Of a stretch of 64,000 bases of DNA, positions 1-11,964 are shown piece after piece (position 1 is the stretch's first letter; each line of letters begins with the position of its first letter). Under the pieces are notes generated by a model. That model saw nothing but the letters and a program-made list of their open reading frames with translations, had not been told where the DNA came from and ran no database searches. Source of the stretch: Nephrocerus scutellatus. Lineage: Eukaryota; Arthropoda; Insecta; Diptera; Pipunculidae. The translations under genes and the position numbers were made by a program. The stretch covers positions 868,001-932,000 of the forward strand of contig OX352766.1 in the NCBI GenBank assembly GCA_947095585.1. The letters are read 5' to 3'.

Positions 1-605
1 AACAAACCCTGCTTTAGTCTGGCAGCACCCTTCCTTAAGCCAAAAAGACTACTAAGGTCTATCAAGACTCTTCCTAATGCCAACAAAGCCTACTTTAGTC
101 TGTCAGGACTCTTCAAATCCATGAAATTAGCCAGAACATCCGATCTACTGGTATATTAGGACAATGTTCATACCAGTACTTACTTATGGGTCCCATACTT
201 GAGTGCTTAGCACAAAGCATTCTGACCTCTTAGCCGCAGAGAAAAGCCTTACGGAGAATTGTTAGCCCCGTATGTGAGGAAGGACGATTCCAGAGACTCT
301 ATAATAATGAGATCTAGGAGCGTTACCTGGATGTCGCCATCGTGAAGAAAATTAAGCTCGGTAGGCTCCGGTGGGCTGGACACCTAGCTCGCATAAGCGA
401 AGAGGATCCAGCTCGGGAAGTCCTTTGCGGTACGTTTGATGGAACACGACAGCAAGGCCGACCAAGCTGGAAGGATGGCGAACACCAGGACGCTCAGTGT
501 TTAAGGATGCCAAGCTGGATGACATCGGCTTGAAGTCTGGACCGATGGAGAACTTTTTTGCGGTTGTAGAGCCAAATCTAATGATGATGCTGATGATGGG
601 TGTGA
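1..605 (+). pseudogene. RTE-like non-LTR retrotransposon, C-terminal fragment
   Basis: This is the tail of the endonuclease/reverse-transcriptase ORF of an RTE-like LINE. Reading through several frames gives AYFSLSGLFKS near 88-120 (the family pattern is A-N-x-A-Y-F-x-L-x-x-L-F-K-S). It then gives VCEEGRF near 273-293 and LGRLRWAGHLARISEEDPA near 357-413, followed by DGTRQQGRP near 439-465. The run RLRWAGHxxRMxxxxPA is the hallmark of the C-terminal domain that follows the RT in these elements. At least two frameshifts and a stop interrupt it. The first ~60 bases look like a degenerate extra copy of the AYFSLSGLF segment. A copy of the same family lies at 58.5-58.9 kb. The family assignment is from motif recall, not a search. 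Confidence 0.8.
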
Positions 606-619
606 ACATTTGCAGTTTT

Positions 620-1290
620 CATGAAATTTCTAATTTGGAGATTCACTGTTAAGCAGATTGGCCAGCTCATAGATATGTCTCACAAAATTCACCCACACCC
701 GTGTCTTCCTAAAGGAAGTGGTTATTAAACAGTATAAGCGGAATTACAATGCAGACAGAAAGAGGCTTTTGTGCATGAGTGTGAAAATCAGCCATTTTTA
801 GAAAGTGGGGAAGAATTCAATATTTTCTGAAAATTGCCAATGTTCAAACCGCTGAACGAATACCTCTTCCTCTGTGCATTGTAATCTCACATATCCTATT
901 CGATAGAAAATTCCCTTCGGAAGACATGCGTGTAAGGAAAATTGGTGAGGCATCTCTGTAAGCTTGCCAATCTTCTTTACAGTGAACCTCTAAATTCAAA
1001 ATATCAGGAAAATTTACAAATGTTCACAACAGTACAGAAAGTTTCTTTCTCTTTGTACGGAAATCCTGAGTTTATTATTTGATAGATCGATCCTTAAGTA
1101 AGACTTGAATATATGTCATACTAATGAGACATCTCTGTAAGTTTGCCAATCTTCTTTACAGTGAACCTCTAAATGCGAAATTACAAATGTTATTCCCAAT
1201 ACGCGTATACAGGCTGTATACATAGACATTCTGTTAATTTTGTTATTTTGTTGAAAACTTCATATGCGTATAATTGTACTACTATTTTAT
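620..1290. repeat. Composite repeat, one inverted plus two direct units (~180 bp)
   Basis: One unit on the minus strand (about 630-760) is followed by two units on the plus strand (about 860-1185, period about 179). Each unit carries a GATAGAnAATTCCTT-like core, GGAAGACatGxGTGT, then a segment ending TTTACAGTGAACCTCTAAA. The same units in the same head-to-head order recur at 47.0-47.7 kb. Both loci also share a right flank with TTGTTATTTxGTTxAAAA and ATATGCGTAT (1237-1270 here). The conserved architecture argues for a dispersed repeat family, not independent local duplications. The class is unknown. No coding capacity is visible. Confidence 0.75.
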
Positions 1291-1299
1291 TTCGGTATC

Positions 1300-2650
1300 T
1301 AGTATCTGTAGCTTTTACATTATATTTATCCTGCTTATCTTTTGGTTTTCATCTCACAACCAATTGAATTATGCGTATCTGAAATGTGAAGAATCGGAAC
1401 TATGCTCTCGAATGGCTGTCGGTTGTATCATCATCAATCGCTCGCTAACATTCCCTGTCACCTTTCATCCAAAACACGCCGTTTAACACACACAGATACC
1501 CAACACAGTGTCATCGTCGTCGTCGTCGTCGCCGCTGAAGCCGCTGACTTGAATCAATCAATTCATGTTTATTATGACCAGAGCGCGCACATCGATCGGT
1601 GGTAACACAGCACGATGTGTGTGTCGCCTGGGATCTTGTTGTTGTTGTTGTTGTAGTTGTTGTTGTTGTACTAATAATTTATGACATTTATGTTTTTTGG
1701 ACTATTAATGTGCGGAGTTGTCTGCTTTTTATTGCCTATTACTATTGGTTTTGCTTTTTTTTTTTTAAGGAAAAGGCAGAACAGAGGAAAAAATGCCCGG
1801 CGATCGTCGCTTTGTGATCTTGTGATCTTCTGCGGGCCCGGCCTCAGACTTCAGGTATTATGTTATCTACGATTACATTCATTCTGATTCTGATGCTGAG
1901 GTTTGTGTGTGCGTTTTTTTTTTGTTCGTTTTGCCGTCATCCCCCTCGTCGTTGAAGCGATCACAGTTGGATTTGTGTAGCGGGCAGCCAGCTCAGCGCA
2001 TGAATGTAACTCATTCATAAAATGAATTTTGGTTTTTGATTTGGTTTGGTTTGGTTTGGAAAACAACCAACACACACACACAGCCAACAATTTTATAGCT
2101 CATGCGCTCAGCTAAAGTCATATATACAAAATAAAGAACGCTGTGGCGATAGCACACACACACACACAAACATGTCCAGTTTTTAATTTGGTTTTGTTTA
2201 TTGATGTATCTACATTGGTTTGCATTCAAAATGCAACGCTTGGTGAGCGTCTGCCAAACTTGCAAGTCGACTTTTATACGCGAGCATCTCTAGTGGTGTG
2301 TTCAAAGCAACCACTACGACTGGCATTGTTGCATAGGCGAGCTTGAGGAAGAGCACAAGCGACGTACGTGTATCGAAGTCTCAGCACGATCTCAGCATGG
2401 TCGCGGTCCCAAACTGTCTGGTCAGTTTGTCTTGGGAAATGCAGTCTCGAACGACTGCATGCAAATGCCTGAGACTTTCCTGAGAGAGACAGGGTGGAGT
2501 GGAGAGTTGATTCCTGGCAACAACGTGCAAGATGGAATAAAAGTCAACAGAGCTTTTAAGAACTATCAGTTAACCGCTCACTAGCGGGAGCTTGAATTTG
2601 AATCTCTTATGTACGCCACTGCACGTCCTGTCATCTTGAATCACACAATC
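1300..2650. other. Non-coding stretch with microsatellites
   Basis: No gene is recognised. The stretch holds (GTC)n near 1510-1533, (GTT)n near 1636-1670, a GGTTT pentamer run near 2038-2060 and (CA)n near 2153-2170. Small open frames here are short and rich in simple repeats. Bases 2340-2650 are less simple but matched nothing I know. Confidence 0.5.
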
Positions 2651-2654
2651 TGAA

Positions 2655-2975
2655 TAAATAACGAGTATCTGTAAAAAAAAAACTTCGTTTTTCGGGTAAA
2701 AACTTTTTTGTTTACATCGACCCACGCCACACAGTCCTTTATTATTTGGTAATGATCGCCAAAATATCTGTTTTTGATGTCGGGCCTAAGTATCAAAGTA
2801 TTTTCTTTTTTCTACGCATCACACGCGCCATACGCGACTCGTGACACGCGTCACAAGCAGAATATAAAAAATGCTATCTTGTACTTAGACACTCACAAAA
2901 TTTCAGCTCTCTACGTCGTGTGGAAGGTGATTAAAAGGGACCTCAAAATAGCCGAAGATACCTACAGATAGGGGT
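2655..2975 (-). repeat. Dispersed GTGTGGCG repeat, copy A
   Basis: On the minus strand this reads through GTAGAGAGCTGAAATTTTGTGAG, GTGACGCGTGT, CGCGTATGGCGCGTGTGATGC, CAAAAACAGATATTTTGGCG and ATTACCAAATAAT. It ends with GTGTGGCGTG and AAAAACGAAGTTTTTTTTT. The same ordered blocks occur on the plus strand at 14,980-15,490, and the terminal block recurs at 16,925-17,060. It is a single unit here, while the 15-kb copy has three. No protein is encoded. It could be a satellite-derived monomer or the end of a non-autonomous transposon. Confidence 0.7.
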
Positions 2976-3289
2976 CAAGTCAAGTTAAAGAAAATTTTTT
3001 AAAAATCAAATGATGTTCGGTTGTTATTTATCGCAACTCACATTTACCAACCGATTTTTATGAAATTTTCAATTTATATTACTAGCAGGTGGAGGAAAGT
3101 TATAGGCTATAGTACACCCCCTCCCCAGGCGGTAGTAAGAGGAAGGCGGGTGTTCATGTGTGCAGGTAGCAAAGCGCCCGGAAACAGCTGGTAACTTGTT
3201 GGTTCTACAATGCATTACCAATTTCAGTACAATCAAGTACTAATGCGTTAACAAGTATATGATAAATAAAGTAAATTTATCTACTTACC

Positions 3290-3510
3290 ATCTATCTACC
3301 AAATATGTAGCCCTAGATATTTCAAAGACACGTAACAGAATTTGGCATAAGAGTCTTGTAGAAAAAATTCCGTACTTATGGAGTCGATGAATCATCGAAT
3401 AAACTACATGTCTTTCGAGGTCGTATTGGATGACTTCAAGTCAAGTGTTCCTCAGGGCTGTCTGCTGTCTCCGATACTCTTTTCATTCTCATTCTCATAT
3501 TTACGATCTC
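3290..3510 (+). pseudogene. Jockey-type LINE reverse transcriptase fragment
   Basis: Conceptual translation gives LDISKTRNRIWHKSLVEKIP from about 3313. It matches RT motif A of jockey-group elements (consensus DISKAFDRVWHKxLLxKLP), but the AFD that supplies a catalytic aspartate has become TRN. Then VVLDDFKSSVPQGCLLSPIL (about 3422-3480) matches motif B (GVPQGSVLSPxLF). Only about 220 bp survive and frames shift between the two motifs. A better preserved relative lies at 28.68-29.33 kb. The copy is non-functional. Confidence 0.75.
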
Positions 3511-3519
3511 AGGCTTATT

Positions 3520-4735
3520 TTGAAGACGACAATGATCTGACATTAATGTCAAAAGAAAAGAAAAAACATTCCAATGTCAAAGGTTGCCTGTGCCAGCTGC
3601 GGGCGCGCCCCTAATTTGGAAAACCCCTTCCATGCAACACATTGCGTTGCGTTGTACCTCCACCAATGAATCAATGGACATTATCGGTTTTGTCGCGTGA
3701 GTCGCTCGCGCTTCTTCTAATCCGCTTCCGCATCACACAAACAAACAAATGAACGAACGGACGAACGGACGAACAACAAGGAAAACCTCAAGCCATCTCT
3801 TCCCGATTTTTGAATCGTTGCCATAATCACAAACCATAAAAAATTTAAAAACTACAACAACAACAACAACAACATAAATGTGGTATTCCCTTTTTTTTTC
3901 TCCCTGTTCCCCGAATAAATTAGCCGCATTTTAAATGCACTGGCATTCGGGTGTGTGTACTCATAGATACACTACACGAGAGGAGAGAGTATCTGGATGA
4001 GCGTTCCAATCTCGCCGGGATGATCAGTGATCTCCGATCCGATCCGATCCGATGAGCGCATAAAATTAGGAAATTAATTCCTAAATAAAAATTAGCATTG
4101 ATTGTGTGTTGTGTTGTCGTCACGTGTGCCGTGAATGTGTTGTTGCTGTTGGGTGCGCGTCGTGCTATGTTTGTCTCGAGATAATTGGACCCATGGCACC
4201 CCATCGCACTCATCTCATCTGCATAATACGCCGAATGAGATCGTGCGGGGCATTTTCCCGATGATCGCATCATGCGGCTGCGTCACTGGTGAGCGGTGAG
4301 GTGAGTGAGGAATGAGGATATGTCCACGTGCCGGTACTTTCGTAGAAATTCCACGGCCCACGACATCAGACCAATGTTGCAAGAATAAGCCCTCTCCTCT
4401 CTCTCTCTCTATCTGTGAAACCTTGACTACAGCATTATGTAAATATTCGTTGTATTATGGAGTTTTTCCTGCGGCTCGAACTCGATAATCAATCGATCGG
4501 TAGTCGGCACCTAGAAGTTCAGATACAGTGATCCGAAAAACTGTTCGTCTCTATTCGAGGAGCAATAATTCCATACTAACTGTCGCTGTTGCTGGGATTG
4601 AATTTGAGATATAGATAGAGAGAGATAAACAGAGAGAGTGAGATAGAGAGATATAGAGAGAGGAAATGCGTTATCGAATCATCGATCATAGAGCTGCAGC
4701 TTGACGTTCCTTAGTCAGCAAGCGAAACCAAATTA
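3520..4735. other. Non-coding stretch, GA/CT-rich in part
   Basis: No gene is recognised. There are (GAACG)-like repeats near 3751-3775, (CAA)n near 3855-3875, a GATCC run near 4036-4055, and CT and GA dinucleotide tracts near 4391-4412 and 4613-4665. Such GA tracts can bind GAGA factor in flies, but nothing here shows a promoter. Confidence 0.45.
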
Positions 4736-4916
4736 TAGCAGTTTTGGGAGGCGATCTTTGTTTTTTTTTTTGCAGCTTTAACAAAATGTCAGAAAACCTA
4801 ACACTATGGCAAGATCTTGAAGGGGTTGTGCTACTATGTGAAACATACAGGAGGTTCTCTAAAGATTTTCGAAGTCAAAATGGACTGGGTGGACAAGAGA
4901 ATCGGCTTTACATTTC

Positions 4917-4958
4917 TGTTGTTGTTGCTGTTGTTGTTGTTGTTGTTGTTGTTGTTGA
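4917..4958 (+). repeat. (GTT)n microsatellite
   Basis: This is an almost perfect GTT trinucleotide run of about 42 bp. It creates leucine- or valine-rich artefact frames in the region 4744-5077, which should not be read as genes. Confidence 0.9.
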
Positions 4959-5099
4959 TGTACACACGCTCAAGCGATTCGCATCCTTATTTTTGTATAA
5001 GCACAGTGTGGAGAGTAGAAAATAGCATATATCAATACACATGTTCCTTGCATACCTTCAGATCATATAGATGCTGAGATGACACATCCAGTTGAATTT

Positions 5100-6650
5100 T
5101 TCAAAACAATAGCAGGACCGCTGTACTTGAGAGGTCCTCAATAAGCGCTAGTGTGCGCCATTTGATGCCACAAATCTCTGGGGACCTAGCATGGATATTT
5201 ACGCGGCTTAATTCCAGCCTGTAGCGTTTGCTCGATGATCCTGTAATCTGAGAACTCTTTTCGGTCAGCAAACTCAAAAATGGTGTACCTAAAGTGTGGA
5301 GCCTTGGTCCTGCTGTGGTCGGACAACTACAGAGAAAGTGAATGGGAGTTTCTTTCTTATTTTCATCTTTGCAACTTCTGCAGAAGTTGTTGTGCGGTAT
5401 ACCCAACGGGCCATGGGCCACTGGCCAGTGGGCAGCCATATACTGATAGCCACATCTCTGGCAGTATCCTTCCGGGTTCTAGATAACAACTCGGTGGTTT
5501 TCCTTTTGTTGTAGGATGGCGCCGCATCACTCTTGATATGGCGCAGTTCGACAGACGGCTCCACCTGAGCTGTGACTTAGTATATCAACGAAAAAACAGC
5601 CTGGACTTTTTCTTGTAAACTCTCTAATCTAATTGCGGGAATACAACAGCTGTGTACAGCCAGAGAGCCATCATTGGTTGAAGACCACGCCACGCACGCT
5701 ATCTTAGCCCTGTTCTCTATGTTAGCCGCCCAGCTAAGCTTCCTGTCCAAGATTACTCTGAGATATTTGGCGCTGCGGGTGAACTGAGACTGTGACGATT
5801 GAGTTTTTGGAGGACAAGGACCAGTGTTTTAGATTTGGTGGTGATGAACAGTACCATTTCCTGAGTAATTTCCCTGAAATAACTCAAATGCCAAAGCTTG
5901 TTGCCCAGGAACCAACTCTAGTCAAGGCCCTTTCCTTAACTTCGCTGATTACAGAACGGCGCTGGCCTGATACGAGTATCACCACGTCATCTTGGTACGC
6001 AACTACCTTCGTCCTATCCTCTTCAAGTTTTAGTATCATTTTGTTAATTACCATCAGCCACAGTAAGGGAGAGATGACCACTCCTTTGGGAGTTCCTCTG
6101 TCGACTCGTTTGGTAATGTTGCAGCTGCCAAGGTTGGCATATACATATAATCCTGCTACCGAGCATGGATGTGATCCATTGCGTAAGAAAGATTCCACTC
6201 CTGACTGGGTCAGAGTTTCCTTCGAAGGCTCCTTCTATATCGAAGAAGGTGTCTAGCGTTAATGCTTGTAATTGATCGTGTGCTCAATCGTTCGCACTAC
6301 CTCTCATGAAGGGCAGTTTCCATGGACCTGCCATTGAGATATGCGTGTTGAGATCTCGATGTGGTCGTTGCCTGATATGATGATCTAGAATGCGCTCCAG
6401 AGCTTTTATAGCAAAAACGATGAGAGATCCTTCGCTGATTCATTACCTCTTCTGCATGCTTTGAGTATAAAAACCACTCGTCCCCATCGTCGGGGGACAT
6501 AGTCAAGTAGAAGACCGCCTTTTGAAAATCTTCATTAGCCAGGAAGTCGACAGCTTCAGTGACTTGTGTAGCATAATCGTCTGTATGCCATCCAGGCCAG
6601 GAGACTTAAAGGCCGAAAAGCTTCTTAAAGTCCAGGAACCGTTTTCGCGG
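5100..6650 (-). pseudogene. LOA/R1-group LINE relic: RT and C-terminal zinc-knuckle region
   Basis: Read on the minus strand from 6650 down, TFFDIEGAFEGN (about 6240-6275) is RT motif A of the LOA/R1 group. An open frame at 6198-5884 then carries DRGTPKGVVISPLLW (motif B; consensus GTPQGGVxSPLLW) and VVAYQDDVVILVSG (motif C, at 5986-5997, where the usual YADD is YQDD). Next comes KYLRVILDRKLSWAANIENRAK around 5755-5820 in pieces, the thumb-side motif. At 5430-5330 there is CRSCKDENKKETPIHFLCSC, a Cys-rich tail like the one after the RNase H domain of LOA/I elements. The RNase H domain itself seems deleted between them. Frames change several times. The open plus-strand frame 5792-6256 is only its shadow. 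Confidence 0.8.
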
Positions 6651-6659
6651 GTTATTTTG

Positions 6660-7100
6660 TTATTCAAAAGTGTGACTTAACAGTGGACATTACAGCCCTT
6701 CCAACTTTTTCCCACTTTCGACCCAAAAATCTCACACTTCTTGCTAAACCTTCTCATACTGGCCCAATAAGCTTTCCAATCATACCAAATTTGGATACTA
6801 TACTGTCATCTATATCACGGTTTGACCAAGAAGGCTCATTTTTTTCTTCCAAAAGTGTTCATAATAGTCCGGCTAAGGTTATAGGAATGAGATAAATTGG
6901 AAAAGCAACCTGGAAAACTGGAAAATTCGAGCAAATCGAAGGAAATAGTAGCCATAGGTGGTTGGGGATTGTTTGCGGTCGGTAGGTGGGTTCGGTCAGT
7001 CGAGGGAACGTTGGAGGCTGGTCAACGGGCAGTGGAGGACACCGATATTAGTGTCGGTTCTGTAGTCTCAACTTTTACACCCGTGCAACGCCGGGAATCG
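6660..7100. repeat. Short interspersed repeat ending ACCCGTGCAACGCCGGG
   Basis: The stretch ends at 7077-7094 with ACCCGTGCAACGCCGGG, a terminus seen on many arthropod interspersed repeats. Inside are a segment GGAAAAxxxxCxGGAAAAxTGGAAAATTCG (6898-6930) and a GGTCAACGGGCAGTGG-like segment near 7019-7035. Both have reverse-complement counterparts at 19.5-19.75 kb. The two copies are therefore in opposite orientation. No ORF is credible. The element class is not settled. Confidence 0.5.
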
Positions 7101-8770
7101 ACATAAAGAACACAACTGAGTTGTTTGGCGTTGAGTTCTCTGTCAAGACAAGCGGAATTGTTTGTATCTGCAACTGCAATTGAAAGTTATCTGTCATTGA
7201 ATCTATCGAAAAGTAAAGCTTCACATCATCAGTTAGTTTCGTTTCTTGTTAAACATTCAGCTAAATAGTTGGGACAGTTAGAAGAAGTGTTAATTGGTAA
7301 GCTGTGATGAGCACTCGTCGATATATGCATGACAATGACAGTTGCTGGCCTTCCCGCACCACTTAAGTGGCTGCAGTGTGCGACCCTGAGGAATGACCCT
7401 CCTCCGACTCAACATTAAGTGCTCTGCTTTGGACGTCGTACCATCACCAAGCACTATTTCTGATAGGACGACCCGCTGATCACCGAAATCTCAGCAGTAT
7501 AGAGAGACCACCGAGCGTCACTGCGTTTCAATTAATTATCGTTTCGTGTGGGAATTGGGAAAAATTAGAAATGAAGTGCTGCCCATGACTACCTACGACA
7601 ACGCACAGAGGACCGACCATCATAATCTGTGAGATTATCATAACCATCCGGATTCTCACCATCGCGCGCCATTGATTCATTATGCGAGCGTAGTCGAAGC
7701 TGAAGCTGAAGCCGAACGAAACTGAACTCGAACCGCCGCTGAACTCAACTCAGCCATCCACTATCGCTGTCGAGCGTCTCGTTTGTCCCAAATGACAATT
7801 AATTTCAATGTTCGATCCCTGATTTTCGTGATGCAGGATTGTTGTTTGTTCGTTTGTTCGTTTGTTTTGTTGTGTTTGTCATTGTTTCGTTTGAATGTCC
7901 GTGTGTGTCTGTGTGTGTGTGTGTGATTCTACAGAAACGCAGGACCTTTTTTTTATCCTCCAACATAACTCTGCGTAGCATTTACATTCCATTGAAAATG
8001 TCATTCTTTGTGACGCATTCGTGTCTCGGGAGCGATGCATGCATGAATCCATCTACCCCAGCAGACCGTAATCAATCATTATACCTCGTCCTCGTCTGCG
8101 TCTCGTCACCGCGTTGCCGTTCTCGCCTGTTTCTTCCCTATGCGATATCAGTCGCAAGAATCGCACTATCTCGCAGCACAGCACACACAGCACAGCACAC
8201 ACAGCACAGCACAACAAATCGCAAATCCATTTGGGTAATCTTCCTACGAGCGTTCCTTCTCCCTCGCCATCTCCTGCTCCCTTTACCACTCACCTCGTCT
8301 TTAAAAACTCTTAACAACCTCAGTAAAATAACTACACAGTAGCTATACACTCATCCATAAAGAGGGATCATCAGGAACAAAACCAGTTGTGTGGATGGCC
8401 GGCCGGCCGCATTTCTGGAGATTAGTTCGTTAAATATGCGAGGATAGGTCCTTCAAGTAGCAAAGTCAATGATTGCTGCTCGAATGTTGCAGGCGCTGAG
8501 ATGGTGATGGTGACAGGGCGCATTAATTGTTGCTAGTAGCTGGCTTGTAGTGGCGGATTGCCAGTTGACCGCTACCACCAGTCGCAATGTTGTTGTTGAT
8601 GATCGATCTCTAAGCTGGTTGCGTTTCCAATTCCGGGATAATTCTGTCCAAATATTTTGTCCTATCTCGACAACATCAACTTTGAAAGTTTTGACAACAT
8701 CGGGCAGTTCGAGTCGAGCCTAACAGGAGTTTCGGGCAGTTAGGCCATTGAATAAGGGACATAAAAGGTC
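7100..8770. other. Non-coding stretch
   Basis: No gene is recognised. Features are a (GT)n tract near 7903-7925 and an imperfect CAGCACAGCACACA run at about 8174-8216. Open frames of up to 167 codons at 7839-8342 overlap one another in several frames and have simple-repeat composition, so I do not call them. Confidence 0.45.
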
Positions 8771-8779
8771 AAATCAAGA

Positions 8780-11215
8780 GTTCATCCAAAATTTAAAAGG
8801 CCAAAATACTGGCTCTCCCGTCTGTGTAAAGCAGACCAGAACTTTATCGGCGTCGAGAACTGGAACTCCATTACACCAGAATGCTCAAGTAACCTGCCGA
8901 AACAATACTTCCTGGCCATGGTGTCTGGGATAGTGTAGATGTAGAGCATGTCTCTTTCGGGAATTGAGTCAAGAATTTTCAGGTGTCCCACGTAGTCAGC
9001 TGGTTTGTAGCCATATTCTAGTTGCAGCTTGATAGCGCATCTAGCGGCCGTCTTCTTAATAAATATTTGCAGGGGCCCTCTACAACAGCTTCTAATGCAG
9101 TCGTAGGGCAGTTGCGCCCGTTGGCACCCTTTATACCTAGACAGGCAATTCTTTGTAGCTTCTGAAGCTTAGTTAGTTAGTCGACCCTCACAAAAGGTGT
9201 TGAGGGCCTTCTTAAGACCCCAACTTTCGGCCGCGTACGTGATAATTGGTCTCACCCTCATCGAATACATTCATTGTATCATTTTAGGATTGAGACCCCA
9301 AGTTCTGCTGTAGAGGCATCTACAGGCTCACAGGGCCCTAGTGGCACATTCAATGGCGGACTTGTATCTGATATGAGAATTCCAGTTTAGGATGACTCCG
9401 AGATATTTAACCTAACTGGAGTTCTCTAATGTAGTGCATTTTATGATTATAGGTCCCAACTTGGCAAGTCTTCGTTTCGTGAAAGGCACTGGGACAATTT
9501 TTGCAATTGATTGATGGATAGTCCTTCTCTACTGCACCATTCTAAGAAGTAAAGTAACGCACCCTGCATGACATTTTTTATGGTCGTGCTCTGTACGTCA
9601 GCATAACCAATGGCGATGTAGCCTGATCGGCTAGAAGGTTGTCTATGACGAGTGACCGCCGTACAAGGGAAGAGAATACGCCTCCTTGCGGGCAGCCTAT
9701 AGCCGCAGTCACCGACGCAGACACTTCCCCTGAGGAGGAAGTAATAACTTGACTTTCAAGCATAGCCCTTATCCATTGGTTGGTCGTGCCCTCGATACCT
9801 CTGTTACCGATTGCTCTTGGTATTGAATCGTAGCCATTGATATCGAATGCACTCTCAATTTCAAGGAAAGCACACAGAGCTATTTCCTTGGAGCGAAAAG
9901 CCCCTTCTATCTTTTTAACTCTTATTCTTTAAGAAGGGCGACCTCTGTTCTCTTATCTTGCCTGTGTAATTCCATTATTTTGAGAAGAACGAATGTTAGA
10001 CTTCTAGGTCTGTATAATTTATAGGCATCTCACTAGGCCCATTGCCTGGTTTGGTGATGAAGATAACGTTAACCTTTTTCCAGGTATACGGAATGTTACC
10101 CCAATTGTAGCTGGCTTTAAATAAAGCAATCAACCCCGGCATGATGAGTTCAATTGGCCTCTGTAAGAGCGCTGGAAAAATGCCATCTCCGCCGGGTGCT
10201 TTGAATGTTTTGATGAACGAGCCTACGACCCATTTAACCTTATCCGGACTGAAGATTTTACCGGATAAGCTATTTACCCTACTAGTAATACCAGACCCTT
10301 TGGTCAGATGCGTTCGATGCGGGTACGTGTATGGTGCACGAATAGATGAACCTGGGAAATTAACCTGGAGTAGGGTTCTGATTGTATCCTCACGGTCTGA
10401 CGTGTAGATGCCATCTGGACTAAATATTTATCCCGATATACTATTGACCCTGATGCTGTCAATGTGTGCCCTATGATTAGTAGCCTTAGGGTGTGTATGT
10501 AAAACCAAAGTAGACTTGTGTCCTCTCGGTCCGACGTGTAGTTACAATCTGTCTTCTTCAGTAAGCTTACACAGTTTGTCTGATCCTTGACGAGTGCCTT
10601 GAGGATTCGTGCCTTGTGGATTTGTGCCACTACTGGCATCATATCAGCAATGTTCTCACAGCATTTCCTCCATGTATGTGGCTCGTTTGGATCGTCTCAA
10701 TTCAAAGTGATACTCCGTAAGGGCGAACCTATATTCGTCCCAGCTCTTCATGCGTCTTGCAGTGTTGAAAAGCTTTCTAACTTTCTTCCTCAGTTTGGCC
10801 AGCCGGTCATTCCACCAGTTTCCATTTACATTTACTCAAATTGATTTTGGGGACACTGCTGCCATAGTAGTTAGTAGTTAGCAAAAGACATCGCATTCAA
10901 CTGATAAGCTGCTTCTTCTTGGTGCCGTATGTACTTTATGGGAGTAGGTAGCATATCTATCTTGGTAAGGACAAGTCCCCGATAAAAATTCCAGTTCGGA
11001 TTGTATCTGCAAGAAGCATGTACCAATCTGCCTGTAAGGTAAAGCCTGATGTATTGATGGTCAGACAGAAGTGCTTCATCGGACACCACATGCCAGTTTT
11101 CGACGACACTACATAGAAATGGACTGGCAAACGTGAGGCCAAGTAGGTACCTCCTGAATGTTGGTTTCGAGTCTTTATTAACAATTTCTACATTCCAGAG
11201 GTGGAACTATTATTT
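8780..11215 (-). pseudogene. R1/LOA-group LINE relic with endonuclease, RT and C-terminal parts
   Basis: Minus-strand reading recovers the ORF2 order from 11.2 kb down. The end of the apurinic-type endonuclease has VSDEALLSDHQYI (SDH at about 11,048-11,065). A linker follows with CNYTSDREDT near 10,510-10,545. The start of the RT has APGGDGIFPALLQRPIELI near 10,130-10,195 and IPYTWKKVNVIFITKPGNG near 10,045-10,100. Motif A is IESAFDINGYDSI (about 9821-9862) and motif B is GCPQGGVF (about 9676-9700). KYLGVILxW-type and KLQRIACLGIKGA segments follow near 9400 and 9140. The stretch ends in a C-terminal tail near 8780-8990. Frameshifts and stops are frequent, so it is inactive. At about 2.4 kb it is one of the longest LINE relics in the window. 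R1 versus LOA placement needs a phylogeny. Confidence 0.82.
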
Positions 11216-11219
11216 GTCA

Positions 11220-11760
11220 CCGCTATGATGGCGGTCAAGAAAGCAGCGGCGCCGCTATTTGACGATACGTTCATACCCAATGCCGTCTAGGAAACCAGCT
11301 TCTTTTAATTTGTATAGAAAATATTTTAGTGAGCTCATCCACCGCTACATTACGGTTGCTAGATAACGCCACCACTTTTCTATGCCTCATTCGATTTGCT
11401 CAAAACATACCCGTAACCAAATCTACGGGTAGGCTGTCAAAGTAACAGAGTTTTAATTGCAAATAGAACATCAAACTAAAACCAATCAAAATGATGTCAA
11501 CAACAAACTGAGAATTTAGTCGGCTTGCTCTCTCGCCTCGCCATCTTGCTGAATAAACGAAACCTTACCCGTCGATTGCCGATGGCTTGCAAAGTGTGTA
11601 GTGTCGGCTATAAAACTTTGCAAACATAAAACGCGAAATCAAACCATACCCTGGGTATAGTTTATAAACCAAAAACACGAGAGAGAGAAATCTTAACTCG
11701 ACCCTGCAAATCGAAAGAGACATTAGGAAACCAAACCTTGAGCTAACAATTTCCGAAATT
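11220..11760. other. Unassigned stretch next to LINE relic
   Basis: The first ~150 bases may be further decayed endonuclease of the 8.8-11.2 kb element, but I could not align motifs. The remainder shows no gene or repeat that I recognise. Confidence 0.35.
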
Positions 11761-11930
11761 ATTTGACATTATCTCCGATGATTTTTATTAATAAACGTCA
11801 ATTATATGCAATAAGAATAGTAAAGGACCTAAGTGGCTGCCTTGTGGTACACCAGACATTTGCTGTCTAAGAGATCATGGAGATTAATTGAAATTCGGGT
11901 CAAAAGTATCCATCCACGAAGCCGAAGTTG
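11760..11930 (-). pseudogene. RT motif-B scrap of a CR1/jockey-type LINE
   Basis: On the minus strand the frame MSGVPQGSHLGPLLFLLHII runs from about 11,868 to 11,805. GVPQGSxLGPLLF is RT motif B. The variant SHLGP is shared with the fragments at 54.7 kb and 62.1-62.3 kb, which suggests one family. Nothing else of the element survives recognisably. Confidence 0.7.
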
Positions 11931-11948
11931 TTGTTTTATCTTTCACGT

Positions 11949-11962
11949 GGGGGGGGGGGGGG
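11949..11962 (+). repeat. Poly-G run (14 bp)
   Basis: This is an uninterrupted run of 14 guanines. Such runs are assembly- and sequencing-sensitive. Confidence 0.9.
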
Positions 11963-11964
11963 TA

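Noticed and set aside
5792..6256. 154-codon plus-strand frame
   Set aside because: It is the antisense shadow of a reverse-transcriptase relic whose motifs are clear on the minus strand.
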